DNA of 37,849 nucleotides from positions 1,764-39,612 of the forward strand of contig JAKOMP010000023.1 of the NCBI GenBank assembly GCA_022241785.1, read 5' to 3'. The position numbers and the translations under genes are program-made. The first letter of the stretch is position 1; every line of letters begins with the position of its first letter. Shown here in pieces: positions 26,363 through 33,931 of the stretch. Below the pieces are notes generated by a model, which ran no database searches, had not been told where the DNA came from, and was given only the letters and a program-made list of their open reading frames with translations. Source of the DNA: Cyanocohniella sp. LLY. GTDB taxonomy: Bacteria; Cyanobacteriota; Cyanobacteriia; Cyanobacteriales; Nostocaceae.

Positions 26363-26445
26363 GGGTTTGATTAATTACACCAGATCCATCAGCTAGTGAT
26401 ATAAACAACAGTTTTGATGCTTGTTGTAGCTAATGTAATTGGGCC

Positions 26446-26453
26446 AGGTTAAG
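26446..26453 (-). promoter_or_regulatory. Possible single Pho-box unit upstream of phoX
   Basis: CTTAACCT on the - strand matches the 8-bp unit of cyanobacterial Pho boxes. The neighbouring units at 11-bp steps match poorly (about 4/8 and 2/8), so a full SphR site is not established. The palindrome TTGGTTAACCAA lies 30 bp further upstream. Confidence 0.3.
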
Positions 26454-26526
26454 AAAAAGTAATCGTTTGGTAAATTGTCTGTTGGTTAACCAAGTTTTTA
26501 TTTTAGGCATTAGGGATTAGAAAAAT

Positions 26527-26618
26527 AGGACTTACGCACTCGTTATGAAAATAAAGGCTTTGAGATTGCTTCTCTACGGTCGCAATGACGAAAATACGTG
26601 GTTGGTTACGTAAGTCCT
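26527..26618. repeat. 92-bp inverted-repeat element, copy 1
   Basis: Bounded by AGGACTTACG and CGTAAGTCCT (perfect 10 bp). The interior includes GAGATTGCTTCTCTACGGTC and GCAATGACGAAAATAC. A close copy in the same orientation lies at 30204-30294. No ORF; a MITE-like element by structure. Confidence 0.85.
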
Positions 26619-26681
26619 GAAAAAAAAGGATTGGTAAATGGGTAACTTACCAAGCCTCAATTCCTCATCCCTAAAACTAAA

Positions 26682-27356
26682 TTAATGACGTTGACCGGTA
26701 ACAATGTATGCTACTCTTTGACCAATATTAGTAGCATGATCTGCCATCCGTTCCAGACAACGAATTGCCAATGCTAGCAACAGAATCGGTTCAACTACCC
26801 CTGGCACATCCCGCTGCTGGGACAAGGTTTGATAAACACGATCATAGGCATTATCTACAGCATCATCTAAATGCTTTAAACCTCTTCCACCCACTTCATC
26901 CAAATCTGCCAAAGCTTTTAAGCTAGTGGCCAGCATTGCTTGTGCATGGTGGGACATATTTTCAATCTCTGGTAAAGTCTCATGAGGCGCATAAGGAAAA
27001 ATTTTAATGGCAATTTCCGCTAAATCCTCAGCATAATCGCCAATACGCTCTAAGTCTCGCACCAATTGCATAAACGCACTCAAGCAGCGCAAATCTTGGG
27101 CTGTGGGTGCTTGCAGCGTCATAATCGCCGTACAATCTGATTCTATTTGTCTATAAAAACGATCTATTTTTTTATCTAGTTGGGGAAGTTCCTCAGCTGC
27201 GGTTAAATTACGAGAAAATAGCGCTTGGTGGCTGAGGCGGAACGATTGTTCTACCAAGGCTCCCATACGTAATACATCTCGTTCTAAGCGCCTAATGGCA
27301 CGTGTCAACTGGGGACTTTTGGGGTTGGAATTAGGGTCATACAAGACGGCGTTCAC
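26682..27356 (-). CDS. phoU: Phosphate-signalling complex protein PhoU
   Basis: A 224-aa PhoU built of two three-helix repeats (IRRLERDVLRMGALVEQSFR; YAEDLAEIAIKIFPYAP; RCLERMADHATNIGQRVAYI), with the metal-binding-type motifs ERIGDYAED and ERMADHATN. PhoU inhibits the SphS kinase when phosphate is sufficient and modulates Pst transport. The GTG at 27356 is chosen (start NAVLYDPNSNPKSPQ); a longer frame from 27452 would overlap the sphS 3' end by 68 bp and is unlikely. It follows sphS by 28 nt, so sphR-sphS-phoU reads as one operon. Confidence 0.92.
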   Translation of the reverse strand: MNAVLYDPNSNPKSPQLTRAIRRLERDVLRMGALVEQSFRLSHQALFSRNLTAAEELPQLDKKIDRFYRQIESDCTAIMTLQAPTAQDLRCLSAFMQLVRDLERIGDYAEDLAEIAIKIFPYAPHETLPEIENMSHHAQAMLATSLKALADLDEVGGRGLKHLDDAVDNAYDRVYQTLSQQRDVPGVVEPILLLALAIRCLERMADHATNIGQRVAYIVTGQRH

Positions 27357-27384
27357 ACTTGTTGTCTCAAAGGTGAAGATATTC

Positions 27385-28707
27385 TTAACTATAATCTTGG
27401 CTTTGAGAGTTTGCCATAACTTCAGGAAGTTGAAGTTGCATCCAAGCGCCACCAGTTTCTGGATGGTTCATGGCTTTGATAGAAGCACCATGAGCTGCAA
27501 GAATTTGCCAGACGATGGCTAAACCTAAACCATTACCCACAATTGCCCCCATACTGTTACTTTCTGGCAATGGAGAATGAGTGCGTGCTTTATCTCCTCT
27601 GTAAAATCTCTCAAAAATATGTGGTAAATCTGCTGGTGAAAAACCTATTCCCGCATCAATAAGATTTATTTCTAAAATTGGGTTTGGGCGATCGCTATCT
27701 TCTGTGGAGATGATTTTCGCTTGAATTTGAATGCTGGTACAAGGAGGACTATATTTGATGCTGTTATCCAGCAAGTTGAGAAAAACTTGATAAATTTTGG
27801 CGGGATCTGCCTTAATCCAGAGATTTTCTGGGCCAGTATAGGAAAGAGACAGATGTTGCTTTTGGGTTAATGGTTCTAATGTTTCCCAAACCGATAAAAT
27901 TAGCGATCGCAGTTCCAGAACTTCTAGATGCAATTGCATCGTGGGGTTGGCTTCCATTTGGGTGAGTTCTAACCAGCTTTGCACCAAGTTAATCAGCCGA
28001 TCAACTTCTTGCATCAAGCGGTTAACCCAACGATTTAACGGCGGATCTAGGCGATTTTGTAAAGTTTCCACAACCAGACGGATTGAAGTCAGTGGGGTTC
28101 TCAGTTCGTGGGCTAGATCAGAAAAAGAGCGATCGCGTTCTTGATTCATATCTAGCAATGGTTGGCGATTTTCTAGAAAAACTCCCACTTGTCCATGAGG
28201 TAAAGGCAAGCTGAACGACCGCAAAGTCAATGATTTAATGGTAGGCATTGCTGCCGCATTATCACAAGCTGGGTGAAATACCCACTCTTGCGTCTGCGCT
28301 TTTTGCCAATCACGCGTTTGTTCAATTAAATGGTCAAGGTCATAAGACCGCACCAACTCCAACAACAACCGCACTTGTTCTGGTTGCCAATTTTGCAGGT
28401 AAAGCATTTCCCGTGCTTGTTGATTACACCACAACAGTTGGTTTTCTTCATCTACCTGTAAATATCCCAGTGGTGCAAAATCCAACAAATCTTTGTAGAT
28501 TTGCAACGAGTGCTGCGAATCCTGTCGTTGCTGCTTAATAGTTGCTATTTTCCGCTGCAAACGGGGAATTAGCGGTAGCGACACCTCAGAAGTATTCGCG
28601 GTTAAAGGTGAGAGTACTCGCCCCAAATAGCGGTTCAATTGAATCTGTTGCCAAATCCACAACCCAATGCCTACCGCTAAACCCAGAAAAAATCCCAATA
28701 AAAGCAT
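27385..28707 (-). CDS. sphS: Phosphate-sensing histidine kinase SphS (PhoR-type)
   Basis: A 440-aa kinase. An N-terminal membrane anchor (MLLLGFFLGLAVGIGLWIW) is followed by a PAS-type region (about 70-180), a HisKA domain with the phosphorylated H200 in SDLAHELRTPLTS, and a HATPase_c domain with the N box NLLDNSIKYSPP, DAGIGFSPADLPHIFERF and GNGLGLAIV. It phosphorylates SphR under phosphate limitation. There is only one membrane segment and no periplasmic sensor domain, so sensing is probably through the membrane-proximal part and PhoU, as in known SphS proteins. It lies 58 nt after sphR and 28 nt before phoU. Confidence 0.92.
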   Translation of the reverse strand: MLLLGFFLGLAVGIGLWIWQQIQLNRYLGRVLSPLTANTSEVSLPLIPRLQRKIATIKQQRQDSQHSLQIYKDLLDFAPLGYLQVDEENQLLWCNQQAREMLYLQNWQPEQVRLLLELVRSYDLDHLIEQTRDWQKAQTQEWVFHPACDNAAAMPTIKSLTLRSFSLPLPHGQVGVFLENRQPLLDMNQERDRSFSDLAHELRTPLTSIRLVVETLQNRLDPPLNRWVNRLMQEVDRLINLVQSWLELTQMEANPTMQLHLEVLELRSLILSVWETLEPLTQKQHLSLSYTGPENLWIKADPAKIYQVFLNLLDNSIKYSPPCTSIQIQAKIISTEDSDRPNPILEINLIDAGIGFSPADLPHIFERFYRGDKARTHSPLPESNSMGAIVGNGLGLAIVWQILAAHGASIKAMNHPETGGAWMQLQLPEVMANSQSQDYS

Positions 28708-28765
28708 TTGAGTATGAGTTGCTAGTTGGTTGGTGATTAATCAAAACTAACAACTATCTCACACA

Positions 28766-29518
28766 TTATCCGAAACGATAGCCAAAACCTCTGACAGTCA
28801 CAATGTATTCAGGGTGACTTGGGTCTTGTTCTAATTTCTCGCGTAACCAGCGGATGTGGACATCGACAGTTTTACTGTCGCCCACAAAATCTGGCCCCCA
28901 AACCTGATCTAGCAATTGCTCCCGTGACCAGACTCGGCGAGCATAACTCATAAAAAGTTCCAACAAACGGAACTCTTTGGGAGAAAGATTCACCTCATGA
29001 CCACGAACCAGCACTCGACACTCTTGGGCATTCAAGGTGACATCTTTATGTTTGAGGACTGGTAGTTGTGGCAAAGTGCTTAAGCGTTGACGCCGGAGTA
29101 GCGCCCGACAACGAGCGACTAATTCCCTCATGCTAAAGGGTTTAGTTAGGTAGTCATCTGCACCTACTTCTAACCCCAAAACGCGATCAGTCTCACTACC
29201 TTTCGCACTCAGAATCAAAATTGGTACTGGGTTTCCTTGGTGACGCAGCAACCGACAGATATCTAGCCCGTTAATATGAGGTAGCATCAAGTCAAGAACA
29301 ATTAAGTCAAAAGGCGGTTCTCCTGAGTTGGGTTCAAAACTTTTGAGATATTCGACAGCAGACCGCCCATCAGGGGCTGTTATGACACCAAAACCTTCTT
29401 CTTCCAATGCTACAGCTAGCATTTCTTGGATTAATTCTTCATCTTCTACCACCAGAATCCGACTAGTTTGTCCGATTTCTGCTCTAGTAGAATACTTAAT
29501 TGATTCACTGGTATACAT
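28766..29518 (-). CDS. sphR: Phosphate-response regulator SphR (PhoB-type)
   Basis: A 250-aa OmpR/PhoB response regulator. The receiver domain (about 20-135) has the acidic pair in VVEDEE, the phospho-acceptor D76 in DLIVLDLMLP, and the conserved Lys in DDYLTKPFS. The C-terminal winged helix (about 155-250) ends VDVHIRWLREKLEQDPSHPE, then TVRGFGYRFG. It activates the phosphate regulon. It is first in the sphR-sphS-phoU operon. The region upstream holds a candidate small RNA on the opposite strand and a second copy of the 91-bp repeat. No clear Pho box was seen next to its start. Confidence 0.93.
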   Translation of the reverse strand: MYTSESIKYSTRAEIGQTSRILVVEDEELIQEMLAVALEEEGFGVITAPDGRSAVEYLKSFEPNSGEPPFDLIVLDLMLPHINGLDICRLLRHQGNPVPILILSAKGSETDRVLGLEVGADDYLTKPFSMRELVARCRALLRRQRLSTLPQLPVLKHKDVTLNAQECRVLVRGHEVNLSPKEFRLLELFMSYARRVWSREQLLDQVWGPDFVGDSKTVDVHIRWLREKLEQDPSHPEYIVTVRGFGYRFG

Positions 29519-29728
29519 TGATAACAGAAAAATCTAGTTTGTGCTTGTATCAATTACGCTGATGCAATTAATTGTCTGATTTCAGTGGATATATTTTCTT
29601 ACCGCAGTGAATTCTTTTGCAAAAAGTAATATATATAACACTACAGGATAAATTGCTGTAATTGCAAGCAGCTAAGAGTATTTTTGACTATCTAGCATTT
29701 TCGATTCCTCTATGGTGGCGATTCTGCA

Positions 29729-29758
29729 TTGACAACTGCAAATTACATTGATTATGAA
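29729..29758 (+). promoter_or_regulatory. Promoter-like pair for a candidate small RNA
   Basis: TTGACA (29729-29734, perfect -35) and TATGAA (29753-29758) with an 18-nt spacer. The predicted start is near 29765. Confidence 0.5.
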
Positions 29759-29764
29759 TTAAGA

Positions 29765-29862
29765 GGACACGATTAATCCTGCATAAGAGAATTAAAGCTA
29801 AGCAAGTCAGAATTACTGACACGTCAAATAATCCCGATATTTTAATCATACCGGGATTTTCG
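29765..29862 (+). ncRNA. Candidate small RNA upstream of sphR
   Basis: About 98 nt with no ORF longer than a few codons. It contains an internal hairpin GTCAG-AATTA-CTGAC (29806-29820) and ends in a terminator, AATCCCG (29830-29836) with CGGGATT (29852-29858) followed by T's. It is divergent from sphR, starting about 245 nt from it. The terminator has no other + strand gene to serve. No known family was recognised. Confidence 0.5.
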
Positions 29863-29933
29863 TTGCTAATTCACTGTTGATTTTTTATACTTATTTTCGC
29901 GTACCGTAGCCTCTAGATTGACTTCACGCGGTA

Positions 29934-30047
29934 CTAGTGGTCTGTTTTTTCTGGTTTACCGTTGTTCAGGGGTTGTTTTCTATTCTTAGTTGTTTCATCT
30001 ATTCTTTTGTTAGCTGGTTGGCTGGAATTAGGTTGTGGATTAGACAT
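29934..30047 (-). CDS. Small basic protein, 37 aa (NNGKPxKT family member 1)
   Basis: ATG at 30047 to TAG at 29934-29936. The product starts MSNPQPNSSQ and ends NNGKPEKTDH: polar, Lys/Asn/Pro-rich, without Cys, Trp or hydrophobic segments. The NNGKPxKT core is shared with the 42-aa protein encoded 320 bp upstream on the same strand (30370-30498). No strong ribosome-binding site. Not a recognised family; probably intrinsically disordered. Confidence 0.5.
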   Translation of the reverse strand: MSNPQPNSSQPANKRIDETTKNRKQPLNNGKPEKTDH

Positions 30048-30203
30048 AGGACTCAATGGTAATATTAACTACACCTTTATATACAACTAAGATATAAGTA
30101 ATTCCGGTCATAAGTTAAAAAAGTTACATATAAATATAAAAAAATAGAGCCGCTACAATGTTCACGTCTCTATCAATTAGGAAACCCATTCTTAATTAAA
30201 TTT

Positions 30204-30294
30204 AGGACTTACTCACTCGCTACGAAAATCAATGCTTTGAGATTGCTTCCCTACGGTCGCAATGACGAAAATACATTAGGGTTACGTAAGTCCT
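30204..30294. repeat. 91-bp inverted-repeat element, copy 2
   Basis: Bounded by AGGACTTAC (30204-30212) and GTAAGTCCT (30286-30294), and shares most of its interior with copy 1 at 26527-26618 in the same orientation. The two copies bracket phoU-sphS-sphR. Confidence 0.85.
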
Positions 30295-30369
30295 GTAAAT
30301 TTTGCAAAAATACTTAATTTTAATAGTGACTTTACTGAGTTTAATTAATTAATATTGGTACATCAACAC

Positions 30370-30498
30370 TTATTTCTGGTCATCTGATTTTTGACGGGGC
30401 TGTTGATCAATGATATTTTTTTGACTTTTCAACCGGATGGTACCAGATTCAGTTTTACGAGGCTTGCCATTGTTAGGAGGTGTGGGACGACGAGTCAT
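30370..30498 (-). CDS. Small basic protein, 42 aa (NNGKPxKT family member 2)
   Basis: ATG at 30498 to TAA at 30370-30372. The product starts MTRRPTPPNNGKPRKTESGT and is rich in Lys, Arg, Gln and Asn, with no hydrophobic core. GAGGA lies about 8 nt upstream of the ATG, a good ribosome-binding site. It shares NNGKPxKT with the 37-aa protein at 29934-30047. Function unknown; the basic composition allows RNA or DNA binding, which is speculation. Confidence 0.6.
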   Translation of the reverse strand: MTRRPTPPNNGKPRKTESGTIRLKSQKNIIDQQPRQKSDDQK

Positions 30499-30605
30499 AT
30501 AAATATCCTCACGGTTGCTTTATTTCTCTTACTGGAACTACAACAGTGTAAATTAGTATTCCGGAAATTTAAAAAGGGGGATGGCATAGGTATCAAGTTA
30601 AGGAA

Positions 30606-30671
30606 CAAAACCCAACTTTACCCAACATTTGGTTTGCTTTGTTGGGTTGTGCTGCGCTTAACCCAACCTAC
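30606..30671. repeat. AACCCAAC-type repeat hairpin downstream of hisA
   Basis: ACCCAACA (30620-30627) pairs with TGTTGGGT (30640-30647), flanked by further CCCAAC copies (about 30610-30616 and 30660-30667). A repeat type common in Nostoc intergenic DNA. It may end the hisA transcript. Confidence 0.55.
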
Positions 30672-30708
30672 TTTTCGACTTTCGCGCCGCACAGCGGTAC
30701 TAACCTCT

Positions 30709-31479
30709 TTACGCAAAGGTAGAGTCTAGATTTGGTGGGATATCTTGAATCCGTCCTGGCCCGATCGCTCGTAGGGCTTCCCGTAGAGAAATGTCACCAG
30801 TATATAAGGCACGACCGACAATGACACCTTTGACACCTTGGTGTTCTAAGCCCAATAAACTCAATAAATCGGTGACAGAACTCACACCACCGGAGGCAAT
30901 TATAGGTATAGAAATTGCTCCAGCGAGTTCTCGTAAAGCTTCTAAATTGGGGCCAGAAAGAGTACCATCACGGTGAATATCAGTATAAATAATGGCAGCT
31001 GCACCAAATTCTTGCATTTGTACAGCTAGTTGGGTGGCTAAAACTTCTGATGTTTCTAACCAACCGCGCGTGGCTACTAATCCATTACGGGCATCAATAC
31101 CGATGATAATTTGTTCGGGAAACTCTTGGCAAAGTTCTTGGACTAACTGGGGTTGTTCGACGGCGACGGTTCCTAAGATTGCCCACTGTACGCCTAAATT
31201 AAATACTTGTTGTACGCTAGTGCGATCGCGCAATCCGCCACCTATTTCAATGGGTACTGATATTGCTTGAGCGATGGCTTCAATGGCTTTTAAGTTAACT
31301 ACTTTACCTGCTTTCGCACCATCTAAATCAACTAGATGTAATCGTGTTGCACCCTGATCAACCCACTGTTTGGCCACATCAACGGGATTTTCATTAAAAA
31401 CTTGCGATCGCTCATAGTCTCCCTGATACAGTCGCACACAGCGACCTTCTAGTAAATCAATAGCAGGAATTACATCCAT
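30709..31479 (-). CDS. hisA: Phosphoribosylformimino-AICAR-phosphate isomerase (HisA)
   Basis: A 256-aa TIM-barrel enzyme of histidine synthesis, converting ProFAR to PRFAR. The N-terminal catalytic Asp is in [15 protein letters not shown] (D8), the second in [16 protein letters not shown], and phosphate-binding segments are IGGGLR and IASGGVSS. Full length, with intact residues. It is the last gene of a three-gene - strand unit, starting 15 nt after the DUF3593 gene. Co-transcription with two membrane proteins of unknown function is unusual for hisA. Confidence 0.96.
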   Translation of the reverse strand: MDVIPAIDLLEGRCVRLYQGDYERSQVFNENPVDVAKQWVDQGATRLHLVDLDGAKAGKVVNLKAIEAIAQAISVPIEIGGGLRDRTSVQQVFNLGVQWAILGTVAVEQPQLVQELCQEFPEQIIIGIDARNGLVATRGWLETSEVLATQLAVQMQEFGAAAIIYTDIHRDGTLSGPNLEALRELAGAISIPIIASGGVSSVTDLLSLLGLEHQGVKGVIVGRALYTGDISLREALRAIGPGRIQDIPPNLDSTFA

Positions 31480-31494
31480 ATCACCAATCCCTCA

Positions 31495-31800
31495 TTATTG
31501 GGAGTTTTCATTTTTATTTTTTAATTGTCTAATGGCTTGAGCAAAACCCACCACTACTAAAATATTAGCCAGCGTTAAAAAAACTTCTGCCCCTCCGTGT
31601 AGCCAATCCACATTAGCTAAAGACTCACCGTAGTGCAGTTGGGCGTAAATTCCCGCCGGGATGGTAACACCGACAAACACCAGCGTCCCATAAAATCCAT
31701 ATAGCGCTAAACGTGGCATTTGTTGACTGCGGCTAATAAACCACAAGAAACCCAAATAGGGAAACAATGATAGGGCAAATAGGGTTTCTTTAGAGATCAT
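31495..31800 (-). CDS. DUF3593 membrane protein
   Basis: A 101-aa protein with three membrane helices (LFALSLFPYLGFLWFI, YGFYGTLVFVGVTIPAGIYA, AEVFLTLANILVVVGFAQAI) and a charged Lys/Asn-rich C-terminus. The family occurs in cyanobacteria and plastids. Its ATG overlaps the stop of the DUF2499 gene by 4 bp (ATGA), a sign of translational coupling. Function not known to me. Confidence 0.83.
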   Translation of the reverse strand: MISKETLFALSLFPYLGFLWFISRSQQMPRLALYGFYGTLVFVGVTIPAGIYAQLHYGESLANVDWLHGGAEVFLTLANILVVVGFAQAIRQLKNKNENSQ

Positions 31801-32144
31801 GATTCTGATTTAAGGGGTTTGGCCTCAACAGTATTGGTTTGCGGATCAACAGACTTAGTGGAACGCCAAATCCACACAGCTGCTGCCCAAAGGGTAAAAT
31901 TACCAACTAATGTCATGGTAGCTTGTAGCGTTACCAGCCATTCTAGAGATGTGGGATTGTCGAAATAATGCCAAGTACAGGCACACATGGCACTAACTAA
32001 AGCTGGTAACATGGCTAAGGATAATCCCCACCAACTGCGGTTACCGGTGAGTTCTCCATAAGTCCAGATTAACCAGATGGCGACAATCCACTCAATAACG
32101 CTAGAAACGTGAATAATCCAGGTGGGAATCGAAAGAGCGTGCAT
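31797..32144 (-). CDS. DUF2499 membrane protein
   Basis: A 115-aa protein with about three membrane helices (WIIHVSSVIEWIVAIWLIW, WWGLSLAMLPALVSAMCACTW, LQATMTLVGNFTLWAAAVWIW) and a polar C-terminal tail. It is a cyanobacterial/plastid family. It overlaps the next gene by 4 bp and is likely a partner of DUF3593 in a thylakoid or inner-membrane complex, an inference. Only 33 bp separate it from the divergent csaB gene, and 21 of these are an AAAATTC repeat. Confidence 0.83.
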   Translation of the reverse strand: MHALSIPTWIIHVSSVIEWIVAIWLIWTYGELTGNRSWWGLSLAMLPALVSAMCACTWHYFDNPTSLEWLVTLQATMTLVGNFTLWAAAVWIWRSTKSVDPQTNTVEAKPLKSES

Positions 32145-32153
32145 AAGTAATTA

Positions 32154-32174
32154 AAAATTCAAAATTCAAAATTC
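32154..32174. repeat. Three AAAATTC heptamers between divergent genes
   Basis: Three perfect AAAATTC units fill most of the 33-bp gap between the DUF2499 and csaB start codons. Confidence 0.85.
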
Positions 32175-32177
32175 AAC

Positions 32178-33227
32178 ATGGGGAAGATGCGGGCGTTATT
32201 GTCTGGGTATTACGGTAAAGGTAATGGTGGTGACGAAGCTTTATTGGCGACGCTTTTGCAAATGCTACCACCTCATGTCACCCCTGTGGTGCTTTCTGGT
32301 AATCCAGAAGCCACGCGCGATCGCTATGGGGTGGAAAGTTATAATCGCATGGCTATGTTACCTGTATTGCAGGCTTTACGTGACTGTGATGCTTTGATTT
32401 GGGGCGGTGGGAGTTTAATTCAAGATGTTACTAGTACCATTAGTCCATTTTATTACGGTGGACTGATGGCGTTGGCTCAAATCATGGGTTTGAAAACCAT
32501 TGCTTGGGCCCAAGGAATTGGCCCGTTAAAGCGTCCGCCCACTCGCTGGTTAGCACGGCAAAATTTTCAAGGTTGTACCAAAATTAGTGTACGCGATCGC
32601 GTCAGTGCAGATTTATTAGCTCAGTGGCAAATTCCTTGTCTGTTAGCACCTGATCCTGTTTGGGCGTTAGATAGTAAACCAGTTCCAGGGCTTTGGGACT
32701 TACCAGCGCCGAGGGTTGCTGTGACTTTAAGAAACCATCCCCAACTTACAGCAGCACGTTTGGCTAACTTAACTCGCGCCTTAATAGATTTTCAAACAGC
32801 TACCCAAGCATTTATATTATTGCTGCCATTTCAAAAAAGCGAAGATTTAGAAATTGCCGAAGCGATTCAACCCCAATTAAAAGATGTCAGCCAAATTTTG
32901 TGTTTAGAAGATCCCCAACTTTTAAAAGGTGTGTATAAAGGCGTAGAAATGGTCATTGGAATGCGCCTGCACAGTTTAATTATGGCTGCGGCTGAAGGTT
33001 GTCGCTGTTTTGCTCTAAGTTACGATCCCAAAGTAAATCGGTTAATGGAAGAATTAGAAATGCCTGGTTGGGATTTAGTCAGGTTACCAGATGACCCCAA
33101 CATAATTAGTAAAACCTGGATGGAACATTATGCTAATGGTGAGCCGCTTTCACCTAACCAAATTCAGTCTTTAGTGGATAGGGCATTAATGCACCGCGAT
33201 ATTTTGAATACAGTCTTCACAACATAA
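32178..33227 (+). CDS. csaB: Polysaccharide pyruvyl transferase CsaB
   Basis: A 349-aa pyruvyl transferase: an N-terminal SGYYGKGNGGDEALLATLL, then LIWGGGSLIQDVTS, SVRDRVS and the C-terminal GMRLHSLIMAAAEGC. CsaB adds ketal-linked pyruvate to wall polysaccharide, creating the ligand of SLH domains; cyanobacteria need it to anchor the outer membrane via SLH porins. This window has two such porins. The ATG at 32178 is used; an in-frame ATG at 32187 (MRALLSGYYG) matches the usual family start better and cannot be excluded. It is divergent from DUF2499. Confidence 0.92.
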   Translation: MGKMRALLSGYYGKGNGGDEALLATLLQMLPPHVTPVVLSGNPEATRDRYGVESYNRMAMLPVLQALRDCDALIWGGGSLIQDVTSTISPFYYGGLMALAQIMGLKTIAWAQGIGPLKRPPTRWLARQNFQGCTKISVRDRVSADLLAQWQIPCLLAPDPVWALDSKPVPGLWDLPAPRVAVTLRNHPQLTAARLANLTRALIDFQTATQAFILLLPFQKSEDLEIAEAIQPQLKDVSQILCLEDPQLLKGVYKGVEMVIGMRLHSLIMAAAEGCRCFALSYDPKVNRLMEELEMPGWDLVRLPDDPNIISKTWMEHYANGEPLSPNQIQSLVDRALMHRDILNTVFTT

Positions 33228-33288
33228 AGCGAGCATTTTACTCAGGCGATCGCGAATCTATTTTCATGAGAATCAAAACTTGGCTAAG

Positions 33289-33891
33289 ATGAAAATACCA
33301 CGCACAACTTTAATTTTAATATTCCTAGCCCTGGGGTTGGGTGGTTTTGTTTACTTCTATGAAATTCGCGGTGAAACTCAGCGAGAAGAAGTCAAAGCAC
33401 AACAGCAGCAAATATTCTCATTTACAGAAGATGATATCCAGTCTTTGAGCATTAAAACCAAGGATATCACCCTCAATCTACAACGTAATCCTGAAACCAA
33501 TAATCCCAAGTGGTTGCTGACATCTCCGACATCAGAACCAGCTAATGACGCTATAGTTGCTTATTTAACGGATTTATTGGCAAAAGGTACAAGCGATCGC
33601 ACTTTATCAGCTTCAGTTAATCAGCGAGCCGACTTTGGTTTAGATCAACCCCAAGCGACTATCAATATTAATCTGAAGGATCAACAAACTCACCAGCTAA
33701 TTTTAGGTAATCCTGACTTTAATCGTCAATTCTTGTATGCTCAAACTGATTCTGCTGTGCAACCTAATGGTAATATGGATGTCCTGTTAGTATCTGTAGA
33801 TTTTGAAAATGCCGTAAATCGAGAAATCTCTGAGTGGACACAATCCGAAGATGCAAGTGCGGCTGAACCAACTCCAGAAACCGAGCAGTAA
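33289..33891 (+). CDS. DUF4340-domain membrane-anchored protein
   Basis: A 200-aa protein with an N-terminal membrane anchor (RTTLILIFLALGLGGFVYFY) and a soluble DUF4340 domain (about 40-180; ADFGLDQPQATININLKDQQ, LILGNPDFNRQFLYAQ), ending in an acidic Glu/Pro-rich tail. The ATG at 33289 (MKIPRTTL) is preferred to the TTG at 33280. It probably faces the periplasm or lumen; in other bacteria DUF4340 proteins are linked to gliding ABC-transporter clusters, but no such neighbours are present here. It lies 61 nt after csaB. Confidence 0.8.
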   Translation: MKIPRTTLILIFLALGLGGFVYFYEIRGETQREEVKAQQQQIFSFTEDDIQSLSIKTKDITLNLQRNPETNNPKWLLTSPTSEPANDAIVAYLTDLLAKGTSDRTLSASVNQRADFGLDQPQATININLKDQQTHQLILGNPDFNRQFLYAQTDSAVQPNGNMDVLLVSVDFENAVNREISEWTQSEDASAAEPTPETEQ

Positions 33892-33931
33892 AAATTGATA
33901 TCAGATATAACTAAAGCAATAGTCCGCAGTT

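Larger units (their letters stand above)
29519..30708. other. 1.2-kb region upstream of sphR with small genes and repeats
   Basis: Contains the candidate small RNA, two small - strand genes (29934-30047 and 30370-30498), one 91-bp repeat copy and the hairpin downstream of hisA. A + strand frame at 30391-30729 was rejected because it overlaps the second small gene and the hisA 3' end. Confidence 0.6.

Noticed and set aside
27357-27452. Longer PhoU N-terminus from 27452
   Set aside because: It would overlap the 3' end of sphS by 68 bp and add 32 residues not typical of PhoU; the GTG at 27356 fits the family start.
30391-30729. A 112-codon + strand frame downstream of hisA
   Set aside because: It overlaps the 42-aa small gene and the hisA 3' end, and runs through the AACCCAAC repeat; its composition looks like the reverse of a coding frame.
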